Shown: positions 10,553 through 21,219, counted from the stretch's first letter. The stretch: DNA of 64,000 nucleotides from Blepharisma japonicum (GCA_949751835.1 CATKHK010000084.1:124001-188000), one strand, 5' to 3'. A program made the numbers and translations. The notes: a model not told the origin generated them from the sequence alone.

Positions 10553-11230
10553 TTAAAATTCGCATTTCTTTTCTAATAGAGAAAGAGAACGATCTAAATT
10601 ATTTGATAAACTTGTTAAATCTGCAATTAACTTAGCAGAATCTTGGTCTAATTTTGAGTCCATTTCATTTAAAAATTCGTTTTTATCTTTAATCACTTTG
10701 GCTATATCATCTTTTTTCTTTTTCCACACACTAATAAAATTTACAAAAGGAGTAGACGTTTCATGAGAATTCAACGTATCCTGCAAAACAGTTTCTTGAC
10801 TTTCTAAATAGCGATTTATTTCTGCAGTATCATTTAAAAGAGTTTGGAGGTTAGAAACCCGATTATTATATACTTTTTTGATTTTTCCATTATCTTCTCT
10901 TAATTTTTCTGATTTTTGATGAGCATTGCTTCTATAAACTGCTATTTGTTGCATTATATTCTGCTTATGAGCATGTAAAAATTTTTCCAGTACTTCTTGC
11001 ACTTCATTTCGAGCAACTATTTGTTGAGATCTAGCATGCTGTAAACGATTCAATTCTTGACCTAATGTGGATAGTTTTTGATTATGAGCCAAAACATCAT
11101 AAGTCAACTGACTTCTTAAACTTTGGACTCCTTGCAAAATTTCTCTGTTTAGTGTTCCAATGCTATCAGATAAGTTTTGCATGCTTGTCCTTCGCCCTTG
11201 CCTTGAAGTTGTAACTCTTTCTAAATCCAT
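10553..11230 (-). CDS. Coiled-coil protein of unknown function
   Basis: A 225-residue protein, almost entirely alpha-helical. After a basic Ser/Thr N-terminus (MDLERVTTSRQGRRTS) it runs as long heptad-bearing helices (LTYDVLAHNQKLSTLGQELNRLQHARSQQ and onward) to the C-terminus. There are no membrane segments and one Trp (TGG). Length and helix pattern resemble small axonemal or basal-body coiled-coil proteins, but no family signature is recognised. It is divergent from the eIF4G gene, with 129 bp between starts. Confidence 0.7.
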   Translation of the reverse strand: MDLERVTTSRQGRRTSMQNLSDSIGTLNREILQGVQSLRSQLTYDVLAHNQKLSTLGQELNRLQHARSQQIVARNEVQEVLEKFLHAHKQNIMQQIAVYRSNAHQKSEKLREDNGKIKKVYNNRVSNLQTLLNDTAEINRYLESQETVLQDTLNSHETSTPFVNFISVWKKKKDDIAKVIKDKNEFLNEMDSKLDQDSAKLIADLTSLSNNLDRSLSLLEKKCEF

Positions 11231-11359
11231 TTATAAGAATTATATTTTTTATTATTTTGTATTAAAATTCATGCAGTAATCTTAATTACTTAGATATTTA
11301 TTTGAATTAACTCTTACACTTCCATGAAATGTCATTGGAATTTATTGTAATCAAAAAAG

Positions 11360-13012
11360 ATGATTGAATCAAAATTTCACAGACATCCTGCAAGAATCTT
11401 GTCAGCTCCCCCAGATGAGCCTAATGCGTTGAGACCAGAATCCCAAAAAAACTCAAACTTAAATCTAAACGCAAATGTGTTTGTACCGGGTGGTGGCAAT
11501 ATTAAAATACCAGAAATTAAACCAGCAGTATCAGATAACAAAACAAAATTCAATATAGGAGCGACAGAATTTAACCCAGTCAAGCCTACAGCGCCAGCAC
11601 TTTCTCAAACTTCTTTAAAAGCAGATGCGCCTGAGTTTACTTTAAGATTTGGATCTTCCTTTGCATCACAAACAAAACCTCTTGATGCTGTAGTTAATGT
11701 TCCTGAATTTATCCCTAAGCAGCAAATGGAAGAACCACTCCCGAAAATCGAAGAAAAAAACCCTGAACCTCCGAAAGTTGAAGAAGAAATTGTAGAACCT
11801 GAAGACACATTTACACAAGTATTTAACAGAGAACTCTCTGGAGAAGAGCTGAAAGAAGAAATCGATTTTTCTGATGTTGTTATTAGAGTAGATGATATCA
11901 TTACGTATTCTTATGAAGAAATAGAAAAAATTAGAAAGGAATTAGAAATCTTGAAGGAATATTCCAATATTTCAGAGACCCTTATCCAGCTAAGTGATAG
12001 AAAAATTTTTGAAGTTTATAGAAAAAGGGATAATAAAAGGCACGACTCTAAAAAAAATCAAAGAAAAGATAAAGACTGAAGGGAAAAGGAGCAGCAAGGG
12101 CAGGTTGTTAAAATAGTTAATTGGAGAAGAGAAAAAACTACAGAAGAAGAAAAAATCATCCAGAAAGCAAGAGAGCACACTGCTAAATTAAAAGAAGGAA
12201 AAGAGGAAGAAGAAAAAATCAAGAGAACAATAAAAGTTACGTTAAATAAGCTTTCACCTTCAAACCTTGAAAAACTCAGAGACCAGCTTTTAGAAATAGG
12301 AAAATCATCGCCTTCCTCATTAGAAATTCTTGTAGCCGGGATTTTTGATAAAGCTTGATCGGAGCCAAAATATACTCAGATGTATGCACAAATGTGTGGG
12401 TACTTTAAATCTCAGTTCGAATCTTATAAGTTCCCTGGAGAGGAAGAAGAAAAAACCCCTAAAAATCCTTTTAAAAATGAGTTGCTTATTATGTGCGAAG
12501 AATCCTTTAAATTTGTCCCATCAGAAACAGACTATGAAGGCTTGGATGAAGAGCAAGCTGAAAAAAAGAAAACTATTCACAAGAAAAAAACTCAAGGAAA
12601 TGTAAGATTTATTGGAGAATTATTCAATGTAAAGTTAATTTCAGCCAAAATTGTACTGATGTGTGTCCATGAAATGCTTGGGCTTGATGAAGGCTCACAT
12701 GGAAGACCAGGACCACTTGATGAAGATAAACTTGAAGGAGCTTGCATTTTATTAAGCACTGGTGGAGCAGGCTTTGAAAGAGGATCGATGAGAAAAGACA
12801 CAAATAAGGTGTTTGAGTATTTGTCAGGATTAATTCAAAGCAAAGAGACGCTTTCTTCGAAATTGAGATTCAAGATCATGAATTTGATTGATGAAAGGAC
12901 AAGCGGATGGAGTAAAAACAAGAAGGATGAGCCGACAACAATTGAAGAAGTCCATGCTGAATATGAAAAGGAACAGAGCATCATTCAAAAAAGATACGAA
13001 ATTCGTAGATAA
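11360..13012 (+). CDS. Translation initiation factor eIF4G, MIF4G domain
   Basis: A 550-residue scaffold of the cap-binding complex. The N-terminal 200 residues are Pro/Glu-rich, and residues about 177-190 (IITYSYEEIEKIRKE) sit where an eIF4E-binding helix is expected but only loosely fit YxxxxL-phi. The MIF4G domain starts near residue 260 (VTLNKLSPSNLEKLRDQL) and continues through FDKAWSEPKYTQMYAQMC and GNVRFIGELFNVKLIS to the end. Two TGA codons (12077 and 12356) are read through as Trp; the second lies inside the conserved eIF4G helix. No MA3 domain follows, so it is a short eIF4G. Under the standard code it would fall apart into pieces. Confidence 0.88.
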
Positions 13013-13489
13013 TTATTCATTCTTGTTTGTGAAATATCATTATTATGTGTTGCTATCATAGAGCTTAGCATTATCCCTTTGAATTAGCGTATTTTTTATA
13101 TAAAGGGATATAGAATATCGCCAAAATATTATCTTTCTGCTGAGCATTAGCAATATTCATCATCCATAGCATTCGATTCTTGATTAATAATAGTAAAGAT
13201 CATCATTGATAAATTTTAATTCATAGTAATCTGACTTTTATCACTCTAATTGAATAATTTACAAAGATATAAATTCATTAAATAAATTTTTTCTTAGTAT
13301 TATTTAGTCTAAAGCATTTTATAATTCTTATTGGATTTAATTGCTAAGAGCTTTTATTTCAAATTGATGGGTAAAGAAGGAAGTTTGAGAAGATCACGAG
13401 CTTTATTTGGCAGCTGATAAACTAATATAATAATAATTCTTATTAATTCTTTGATTTTTTCTATTAAATCGCATAAAATTATACTATAA
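13013..13489. other. Intergenic region with an inverted repeat
   Basis: 477-bp AT-rich spacer. It contains a perfect 9-bp inverted repeat, TATCCCTTT at 13072-13080 and AAAGGGATA at 13102-13110, separated by 21 nt. No gene is recognised. Confidence 0.5.
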
Positions 13490-13726
13490 ATGTCAAACTC
13501 AGCAGGATTGATCACTGGCTCTCTCATCTATTTTGCCCTTATTTTCATTATTGGCGTCCCTGTCAGCCTTTACGTTAAAAAACACACCAAAGACCGCAGC
13601 CAAGCAAAAGAAAATTTCAATTTGACATGGTCATTAGTAGTAATAGGAGTCGTTATGATGTGACTGCTTTGGCTTTGTGCCTACCTTCACCAGATGAACC
13701 CTTTAGTAACTCCGAAGTTGGATTAA
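13490..13726 (+). CDS. V-type H+-ATPase subunit e (Vma9-like)
   Basis: A 78-residue, two-helix membrane protein of the V-ATPase Vo sector. Helix 1 is LITGSLIYFALIFIIGVPVS, then a basic loop (KKHTKDRSQAKENF), then helix 2 ending WLLWLCAYLHQMNPLVTPKL. The second half matches the family pattern FWLIAILAQLNPLFGP, and the size is normal. An in-frame TGA at 13661-13663 encodes the first Trp of WLLWL, where the family has an aromatic residue. A standard-code reading would truncate the protein inside helix 2. It lies 37 bp upstream of the eIF2-alpha gene on the same strand. Confidence 0.85.
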
Positions 13727-13763
13727 CTAATTAGCCTTATAATCTTCACAGAATAAGATATAA

Positions 13764-14816
13764 ATGGAAGACTCAAAAGACCGTAAAGGTGTAAAGCACG
13801 GTGGCGATGTGAACCTTAATTGCCGCTTCTACAGAAACCAATTCCCTAAGATTGATGATATTGTAGTAGTAGAAGTCCAACGTGTAGAAAACGAAGGCGC
13901 TTATGTCTCTTTGCTAGAATACAATAATATTGAAGGGATGATTCCTTTAGGTGAGCTTTCACGTAAGAGAATCAGATCGGTGACAAAACTTACCCGAATA
14001 GGCAAAACAGAGTATGTCACAGTCATAAGAGTAGATGAAGCTAAGGGTTATCTTGATCTATCTAAGAAACGAGTAGCTCCTGAAGAAATTCAAGAATGTG
14101 AAAACAAATTTAATAAGTCGAAGACTGTAAATAGCATACTAAGACATGTTGCACAAACTACAAAAACAGATATAGAGGTTTTATATGAAGCTATTGGATG
14201 GCCGCTTTATGATAAATATGAGCATGCATATGACGCTTTTAGGATGGCTGTTAGTGACCCTAATTCAGTGCTTGAAGGCTTAGAAATGACTCAAGAAGTC
14301 AGAAATTCTTTGTTGTCGGTCATAAGATCAAGACTGTCACCACATCCTATTAATATTAGAGCAGATTTTGGAGTAACCTGCTTTGAATATGATGGGATTG
14401 ATGCTATAAAAGAAGCTCTTTCAGCTGGTGCTGCAATGGCTTCTGACAGAATTCAAGTAAAAATAAGGCTTATAGCAGCCCCAGTCTTTGTCCTAGTAGT
14501 TACAACAATTGATAGAAACCAAGGTATGATTTTAGCAAATAGTGTACTTAGGAAAATCATGGAAGAAATCAAATCAAGAGGTGGAAATTTTGTCATGAAA
14601 GAAGAGCCCCATTGTTTAAATGATCAAGGAGACTTAGACTTAGAAGAATATATACAGAAGCAGAATAATGCTAGACACATTGAGGAAGGAGATGAAGAAA
14701 ATGAAGAAGGGATGGATGTTGATATTGGGGTTGACATAAACGCAATTGATGCTAAGCAGGAATTGGAAGAAGATGTGGATGAAGGGGAAACGGAAGAAGA
14801 AAAAGGGGAAGCTTAA
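13764..14816 (+). CDS. Translation initiation factor eIF2 alpha subunit
   Basis: A 350-residue subunit of the ternary complex that delivers Met-tRNAi. The S1/OB domain (DIVVVEVQRVENEGAYVSLLEYNNIEGMI) carries the regulatory loop LGELSRKRIRS. Ser66 here corresponds to the Ser51 phosphorylated by eIF2-alpha kinases, and the flanking residues are conserved, so stress control through phosphorylation is likely. The central helical domain and the C-terminal alpha-beta domain (IDRNQGMILANSVLRKI) follow. The tail of about 60 residues is very acidic, longer than the human one. It uses only TGG for Trp and has no intron. Confidence 0.95.
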   Translation: MEDSKDRKGVKHGGDVNLNCRFYRNQFPKIDDIVVVEVQRVENEGAYVSLLEYNNIEGMIPLGELSRKRIRSVTKLTRIGKTEYVTVIRVDEAKGYLDLSKKRVAPEEIQECENKFNKSKTVNSILRHVAQTTKTDIEVLYEAIGWPLYDKYEHAYDAFRMAVSDPNSVLEGLEMTQEVRNSLLSVIRSRLSPHPINIRADFGVTCFEYDGIDAIKEALSAGAAMASDRIQVKIRLIAAPVFVLVVTTIDRNQGMILANSVLRKIMEEIKSRGGNFVMKEEPHCLNDQGDLDLEEYIQKQNNARHIEEGDEENEEGMDVDIGVDINAIDAKQELEEDVDEGETEEEKGEA

Positions 14817-15552
14817 CTAAAAATAACAATGATTAATATAAGGAAACAGAGGAAAATAAAAAATTGAAAGAAAATAAGGGTAATTGAAAAAAGAAGAAAA
14901 TTTTCTTAGATAATTTGCAAATTTTAAATTTAAATATCAATCAATAGGTAATTGATTTTTGAATAATTTTAGTTAATAAAAAGATGGATTCAAATTCTTT
15001 ATAAATTTCATTTTCATTAACTCTTTATATTGCGTACTTAGCCCTTCTAAAGTGGCAAAGGGATTAATTATTTATGTAAAACACCTAGGATTTTTTATTA
15101 GTATCATTATTTATTATTTAGCATATTTATCAGTCTATCTTACAGCCATTATACTGTTTATGCATATATAAACAAAATTTCAGTTTTACACAATTTTAAT
15201 AATCTTTTCAAAGAATAAAATTTCATGTCCTAATTTAAGCTTCTTGAGAAATAAAAATTCATTAAAAAGCTATTTTGAATGATTAAATCATGATGCTGGC
15301 TTCCATGCCATCTATTGAGGATAAAAATGGTTAATTATAACATCATTATTTAAACCTATTCTGATCTATTATAAGTAATTTTACAAAATAAGCTAACTTT
15401 TGATTATTTTTCCCTTAAAGCTACCGAGTAATGTAGCTAAAAGCTTTATTCTCAAAAGAGAAAATGCTTTAATTCTGTCATAGCTGAGCCCTAAAATAAA
15501 TCTGCTAATTAAATACAAATCAAAAAATTACTATAAGATAAAAATTATTTTT
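14817..15552. other. AT-rich intergenic region
   Basis: No convincing ORF or RNA. One short inverted repeat, AGCTAC...GTAGCT, is present near 15420-15440. Confidence 0.5.
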
Positions 15553-15726
15553 TTAATCAGAATATTTTCCAATGAACTTGATAATTAAAAAATCCATGTG
15601 AATTAACAAAGAAGTATCACATCACCGTGCTGATAATTTTCCCAATTTGATTGCTGGAACTACTGCTGATATTTCAACTACTTTATTTTCACCTCCTCTC
15701 TGCTTTACCTTAGAAAAGTCCATCAT
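15553..15726 (-). CDS. Possible small protein (57 aa)
   Basis: Open frame MMDFSKVKQRGGENKVVEIS...KYSD ending in TAA, with one TGA read as Trp in SARWCD. The first 35 codons are clearly less AT-rich than the surroundings and give a mixed, non-repetitive sequence. No family is recognised. It could be an exon of a larger gene or chance. Confidence 0.3.
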
Positions 15727-15865
15727 ATTTATCTATTATATGCACTCTTATTACTTTTTCTTATCAAGGTGTGTTATTATATATCAAAATCGACCCTGTA
15801 ATTTTAACAACCTTTGACTGTTCTGTTCTTAGACGAAGCTTCTTGATGACACCTTTTTCACATCG

Positions 15866-16402
15866 ATGATAAATATGGCAGAATTTGTGATGATCATTAA
15901 TTATGAAATTTTATTAGATAATAATAAAAATATGAAAAAATATGAGACTTCAATAGAGGCGATTTCTGATCTGCCTCAGTGTATATTCACAAACATGCCA
16001 TCTCTACTTAAGCCAATAAGTGAGGATGGAAAATGACCATTGTGCCTCGACCTTCCTAATATTTTTCTATTTGAGCCTATTGCCATTTCATCAGAAATTA
16101 CAGAGAATCCTCAAGAATCAGAAGACCCATCTTCATTCCATCATCAGAGGGAATCAAGATGCAAAAGTATCACAGCTTGTTCTCATACTGACAAAAAGCA
16201 TTATGCAAAAAATATGTGCAATAATTGCTATCATAGATTTGGGAGGAATAAATTAGCTTGGGCTTGCCCTCATCCAGAAAGACAGCATTATGCAAAAGGA
16301 AAATGCCAGCTGTGCTACTTGCAGGATTACCACAGATCAAAAGTGTTCGGTAAGAGAAGAAAGAGAAGGTCTTTAAGGGAAACAGAGGATAATAATAACT
16401 AA
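15866..16402 (+). CDS. Small Cys/His-rich, probably zinc-binding protein
   Basis: The C-terminal 60 residues carry two similar modules. Module one is CSHTDKKHYAKNMCNNCYHRFGR; module two has CPHPERQHYAKGKCQLCYLQDYHR. Spacing C-x-H ... HYAK-x-x-C-x-x-C-Y suggests one zinc site per module. A basic tail (KRRKRRS) could be a nuclear signal or DNA contact. One in-frame TGA gives Trp in DGKWPLC. The start is uncertain: ATG 15866 is the longest frame, while ATG 15932 or 15995 are alternatives. The protein at 24235-24621 has a related YAKxxCxxCY module, so this may be a lineage-specific family of nuclear factors. Confidence 0.65.
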
Positions 16403-17176
16403 TTTAAATCAACAATAATCTGGGTATAAGCAACAATAATTTAAGCTGATATTAAATTTCATAAAAATTCATGAAGCATCCTATAATTTTTAGAGGCCTT
16501 GAATATTCAGAGTCATTTTATTTTATTAATAAAAATAATGGAGAAAAATTGAAATATCTTTCATTTGTGAAATTAAAACCTATGTTAATAGAAATCAAGC
16601 CAGCTTTACTAATAAACATAGTTTAATATTTATTATAGAGTATGTCTTATAAAGATTTATATATGTTAAATGGAATAAATATGCTAAAAATCTTGAATTT
16701 CGTTATTGAATAATAAATAGTAAAACGCATAAAAGAAATATTCAACAAGTGGCCTCTTAATATTTTAGAACAAAATTGTCATCTTCAAAAAATTTTATTT
16801 AATTCTTCTCAGATAAATTCTCAACAATAGTATTTTTTTATCTGTTTTAATCCTAGATTTAGGGCAAGTAGTTTTGAGAATACAATGGTCTTATCAGATG
16901 CTTACTTTAATGTCTAAATACTTTTTCTTAAGTCTATTTATTCTATCTTCTCAATTTTTGAGACTATTTTTGCATTTTATAGTATAAATATTATTTGTCA
17001 AATGTTCAGAAAAAAGCAGAATTATTCTGCTGTAGAAATAAAATAGTAAAAAATAATATTTTAATAGTAAACTTATGTGTGTTTAGAGAAGCTGAAGATT
17101 TTTAATAAAATATCGACAAACTGAAAATCTAAGGGTAATTAATAGAGTTGAATTTTTAAACTATAAATCTCTTCTA
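16403..17176. other. AT-rich intergenic region
   Basis: 774 bp, strongly AT-rich; I see no gene, RNA or repeat that I can support. Confidence 0.55.
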
Positions 17177-17986
17177 TTACTTATTGGTCCTATTTTCTAA
17201 TGATTTATTTCGACGGGTTTGCTTACGAGTGTTTTTCCATATTGGCTCAAACACTATTTGTGATTTATTTAAGCCATTTTGAGATTTTTTATTGCCCTTT
17301 TCATTTCCGACCATTTTGTTGCTTTCCAATTTTTTTCTATCCTTTTTGACCTTATTTTTATTTTCATTAAGAACATTCTTTACATAAGTCCTAAAATGAA
17401 CGCCACAATAATTTTCCACGACATCACCGTCATCTGTTTTTAGCTTTTTAGCTCTATTTTTGCATTTTTCTTGAGCGCAGAAAGGCCGTAGTTGTCCAGG
17501 ATTAATAGGATCACAGTATCTTTCAGCTAATTCTCTATCAAATGTTAATTTCAAATCTTCCATTGTATACTTACTTGGCCAAATATACCCATATTCAATC
17601 ATAAATGGCTGAATTTCATCACGGAACTTTTCTTCATAAAACCATGGTGCTTTTCTTATAAGTGAGCACATGTGACTTTGGTGGAATATTTCCCATCCCC
17701 ACCATCACGGATAAACGACTTCATTTTCATTTATTTCATAATAAGTCATATTATTGTTTTTACCTCTTTCAACTCACTCCGATATGCATTCATTATAATA
17801 AAGCTTAAGGCATAATTCAAAACCTTTTCACATTAGTGTAGCTGGGTGCTTTCTTCATCCTTTTTTTGTCCCATTTATTGCATTCAAAATATTAAATGCC
17901 TCGACTCTTTGTTTCCCAAGCCTTTGATCATCCAAGGCTTTTACACTTTTTTTGATATTTGGGTATGGTAAAAAAGTAACAACCAT
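17177..17986 (-). CDS. Pyrimidine-dimer-glycosylase-like protein (Pyr_excise / MSMEG_6728-type)
   Basis: A 269-residue protein read with UGA=Trp. The N-terminal 130 residues match the pattern of a mainly bacterial family related to T4 endonuclease V. In order they show FLPYPNIKKSVKALDDQRLGKQRVEAF, GWRKHPATLMWKGFE, CISEWVERGK, YPWWWGWEIFHQSH, a dimer-contact-like LIRKAPWFYEEKF and YIWPS. The four TGA codons fall at Trp positions of this pattern. Family members are thought to act in base excision of UV lesions, but catalysis is not shown for this subtype. After residue 165 there is a ciliate-specific extension with Cys/His (CAQEKCKNRAKK...YCGVHF) and a long basic tail. The start ATG is at 17986. 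Confidence 0.75.
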
Positions 17987-18092
17987 TTATTACGAAATTC
18001 AATTATTTCTTTTTAAAAAATTCCTGTTTATTTGCAAATAAATTTCTAGCAACTATTATTTTATCTATGGCTAATTTTGATATAATTTAGAC

Positions 18093-18377
18093 ATGTCAAA
18101 AGGTAAAGGTTTCTGCTATTACTATTGTCTACTTATATCAATCTTCGGATGCCTCTTTTTGGTGAGTGTTATTTAGACTTACATAGCTTTACTTTGCGCT
18201 TTTGATGTGAAGGAGCTTGATGTGGAAGATAAAACAGAATATACAGGAACTGTATTTATTTCAGCTGGTGTTTATGAAGTTATCGTGGTTATATTGGTAA
18301 TTTATGGTCTTATCACTTCTAGGCGTGCAGGAAATGTCTCAGGAAATGGATATCAGCGTATAGAAGATGAAAAGTAA
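18093..18377 (+). CDS. Two-helix membrane protein, RNASEK-like, one 15-nt intron
   Basis: The spliced product has 89 residues. A short Cys/Tyr-rich N-terminus leads into helix 1 (LLISIFGCLFLTYIALLCAF), then a polar loop (DVKELDVEDKTEYTG), helix 2 (VYEVIVVILVIYGLIT) and a polar tail. Length, two-helix layout and the position of the acidic loop resemble ribonuclease kappa (RNASEK), a V-ATPase-associated protein, though identity is low. Without removal of the 15-nt intron the frame meets TAG right after helix 1 begins. V-ATPase subunit e is encoded 4.5 kb away, which is only weak support. Confidence 0.55.
18162..18176 (+). other. 15-nt spliceosomal intron
   Basis: GTGAGTGTTATTTAG, phase 0. It contains an in-frame TAG if retained and carries the conserved A at position 10; it is the only one here beginning GTG. 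Confidence 0.85.
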
Positions 18378-18985
18378 GTTTAATGATGAGACTTGCATAA
18401 GATAAGTAAACTGCAGAGATGTCTTGTCTTTGAAAGTGAATTATAAAGGCGATTTCTTTGAATTTTTTTGAATTTTGTTTTTGAATAAGAGACGGATTTC
18501 CTTATCCAATTTTTCATAATAATTGTTGTGTCTTTTATGAAGAAATTTCTTTTGCCTTTATTTTTAGTTTAAAATTTTATTATTGGAGTTCAAACTTCTG
18601 AATGCCATATAAAAATACAATCAATTGCAAAAAGGACTTTATGCATTGAAAATATGAGAATTGATCATAAGAAAAATTTATAAAAATTATGTAATTTTAA
18701 ACCAAAATTGTAATCTCTAATTTCTAAATTATCAATTTCAGTTTAAAAGTATTAAATCTGCAAAATTTTTTATTCATTTAAACAATAAAAAAAAACTGAT
18801 CTAAAATTGATCAGATTCTAATGGCATGGTAAAGTTACAATAGACTCCATTTTATATTTAACTGCATTAAAACAACTGAGGCAACTTGATTGTTGAGAAA
18901 ATTTAAAATTCTAGTTTTATTAATTCAAAAAGGCCCATGGAAATTAAAAGGCTATTAAAATTCATTATATTTATTCAATTACTAA
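18378..18985. other. AT-rich intergenic region
   Basis: 608 bp upstream of the AGC kinase; nothing recognisable beyond AT-rich spacer. Confidence 0.55.
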
Positions 18986-20032
18986 ATGGGAGGATCTCCT
19001 TCTAAAGAAGATTCCCGAGACAGCATTGAAGCTCTTGGGATATTCAAAGGAAAAGCTACTGTCGATGATTTTGAAATCCTCAAATATATCGGCAAGGGCA
19101 AATTTGGAAAAGTTTACCAGGTAAAACACACAGCCAATGGAAAAATATACGCTATGAAGACCTTGAAAAAATCATATATACAAAAAAACAATCAGATCAG
19201 AAACACAAAAAATGAAAGGAATATTCTCGCAAAATCTTCACATCGTTTTATTGTGAAGTTGCATTATGCATTTAAAACTGACAAAAAACTATATTTGGTG
19301 ATGGATTACGTCAGTGGCGGGGAGCTTTATACTCACTTAAGGTCACGTGGACCATTTTTAGAGAGCTGGATAAGGTTTTATGCAGCTGAAATACTCTGTG
19401 CTTTAAACTATCTCCATACAAAAGGTGTTGTATATAGAGACTTAAAGCCTGAAAATATATTAGTGCAAAATAATGGACACATAAAATTATCAGACTTTGG
19501 ACTTTCCATAGCCAACATGGCTGAATCAAGCTGTGAAACAGTTTGTGGAACACCTGCCTATCTATCCCCAGAGATGCTTAGAGGTGAGACCTATGGCGTC
19601 TCAGTAGATATTTGGGCTTTAGGAATTCTTCTCTATGAGCTTGCCTCAGGAACAACTCCATTTTATCACAAAAACCGCGTTGCTATGTCCAAAAAAATAA
19701 TAAACTCAGAAATTGTCTTTCCATCAGAATTTTCTTATGAGTTTAAGTCTTTATTAGAAGGCTTACTTGCAAAAAACGTCAATGAAAGATTTACAATAAA
19801 CGACGCAAAAAAACACAACTTTTTCGAAAATATTGATTGGGGTAAAGTTGATCAAGGATTATTAAATCCTCCAATCGTCCCTATAATTTTTGGAGAAGAA
19901 GACACAAGCAATTTCAGAGAACTTGAGATGGAGCATAGTCCACTTTCACCTCAGGAATTAATGGAAGAGCCTTATGAGCGTGAATCATATTCTGGATTTT
20001 CTTTTGGTGAAGATGGCCAGAATATGATATAA
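18986..20032 (+). CDS. AGC-family protein kinase, probably myristoylated
   Basis: A 348-residue Ser/Thr kinase. The N-terminus MGGSPSKE fits the N-myristoylation consensus (Gly2, Ser6), suggesting membrane attachment. The kinase domain begins with the glycine loop GKGKFGKV near residue 36. The catalytic Lys is in YAMKTLKK, the catalytic loop is YRDLKPEN near 150, then DFG, and the activation loop ends CGTPAYLSPE near 187. The Tyr in place of His in the HRD motif is typical of AGC kinases. A C-terminal hydrophobic motif YSGFSF and a preceding SPLSP turn region suggest control through a PDK1-like kinase. It lies between PKA-like and S6K/SGK-like types and is not assignable further. Confidence 0.88.
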   Translation: MGGSPSKEDSRDSIEALGIFKGKATVDDFEILKYIGKGKFGKVYQVKHTANGKIYAMKTLKKSYIQKNNQIRNTKNERNILAKSSHRFIVKLHYAFKTDKKLYLVMDYVSGGELYTHLRSRGPFLESWIRFYAAEILCALNYLHTKGVVYRDLKPENILVQNNGHIKLSDFGLSIANMAESSCETVCGTPAYLSPEMLRGETYGVSVDIWALGILLYELASGTTPFYHKNRVAMSKKIINSEIVFPSEFSYEFKSLLEGLLAKNVNERFTINDAKKHNFFENIDWGKVDQGLLNPPIVPIIFGEEDTSNFRELEMEHSPLSPQELMEEPYERESYSGFSFGEDGQNMI

Positions 20033-20075
20033 CTAATTGAGAAGAATTTAATTAAATGTTTCATACCTAAAACTG

Positions 20076-20582
20076 TTATTTAATTCCCAATAATTCTTTA
20101 GATTTTTTAAAAGCTTCTTTCAATTGTACTTTTTCTTCCTCTCTAAATTGAGTCAAAACATAATCAGTCACTTCCGATACATCCCCAGGTTTTCCTATCC
20201 CTATTTTAAGCCTATCAAACTTATTCGTTTGTAGTGCTGAAATTACAGATGCAACTCCATTATGTCCATTTGCGCTTCCTCCATTCTTAATTTTAGCTTT
20301 ACCAATCGGTGTATCTAGGTCATCCTGCAGAATTATCAATTCTTCAAATTTTGTGTCAAAGCTTTTAATTGCTTTTTTTATTATACCACCACAGATGTTC
20401 ATATAGCTATGTGGCTTAAAAAGTAAAATCCCATTGTAATTGGAGATGTAGCCTTCTAGCTTTTTATCATATTCAAAGCGAGTGCCAAGTGAATCTAAAA
20501 ATTGCTGTCCTACATTGTGTTTTGTGAGTTTATAAGCGGGTGGATTTCCTAATCCAATAAGTAATTTATATTTATAACTCAT
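20076..20582 (-). CDS. Peptidyl-tRNA hydrolase (bacterial/organellar Pth type)
   Basis: A 168-residue enzyme that cleaves peptidyl-tRNA to rescue stalled tRNA. It starts LLIGLGNPPAYKLTKHNVG, with the catalytic His22 in KHNVG and Asn12 in LGNP. PHSYMNICG, LQDDLDTPIGKAKIKNGGSANGHNG and RLKIGIGKP supply the remaining active-site and RNA-binding residues. The length equals bacterial Pth minus part of the C-terminal helix. No clear mitochondrial presequence is visible, so the compartment is unsettled. It is convergent with the AGC kinase gene, 43 bp apart. Confidence 0.93.
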   Translation of the reverse strand: MSYKYKLLIGLGNPPAYKLTKHNVGQQFLDSLGTRFEYDKKLEGYISNYNGILLFKPHSYMNICGGIIKKAIKSFDTKFEELIILQDDLDTPIGKAKIKNGGSANGHNGVASVISALQTNKFDRLKIGIGKPGDVSEVTDYVLTQFREEEKVQLKEAFKKSKELLGIK

Positions 20583-21219
20583 AGGATTTATAAATCAAAT
20601 AATTTAATAATAGTTTTATTTGTAAAAAACCAAATTCTAACCATAAATCTTGTTCTCTTATGCTGTAAATACTTATAGCATATTTATTGTATTTACATGA
20701 CGTAATATGATCCTTCAGATTTATAAGCTTTTCATATTTAGATTTTCAATGCTTGTGTGGGTCTAAATTTTTGAAACATCGATTATAAAAATGGGATGCA
20801 AATAACAAATTGTCAACAGCTAAAGAACTCTTTTTGGATCACTTGCTTATCTCTGTAAATATGAGCCTGTGGTTAATAATTCAAAGCTTCTTCTCTAAGT
20901 TGATTCGTAAAATAAGGTAGCTATCACCTTTGCTTATGACGTTTTAGCACCAACCTATTAGTCTAAGCCAAACCCATCCTCATCCAATGGATCTTAACAA
21001 ATTTTAATATAAATTTATGTCAATTTCTAATAGATTTGCAAAATTCTCTAACAAATTTCAAAATTTATGGCAAAAATTGCTACATCCCTAAAAAGGGTGG
21101 ATAGCCCGTAGAAACTAAAGAAGTTTCACCATCAAAATAACTTAAGAAGCCTCTAGCTTATGTAAATCAGCCTCAAATTAAGTTGCCATTTACGTGGTGA
21201 TAATTAATATTGGCCCAAA
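20583..21219. other. Promoter-side intergenic region of the H+-ATPase gene
   Basis: 637 bp. The part at 20840-21000 is less AT-rich than usual for spacer but encodes nothing convincing. No RNA gene was recognised. Confidence 0.45.

Noticed and set aside
13367-13420. Short peptide MGKEGSLRRSRALFGSW in the spacer
   Set aside because: 17 codons only, no flanking intron with A10 that would extend it; probably chance.
16020-16256. Second open frame overlapping the Cys/His-rich gene
   Set aside because: The other frame holds the regular Cys/His modules; this one is a shadow.
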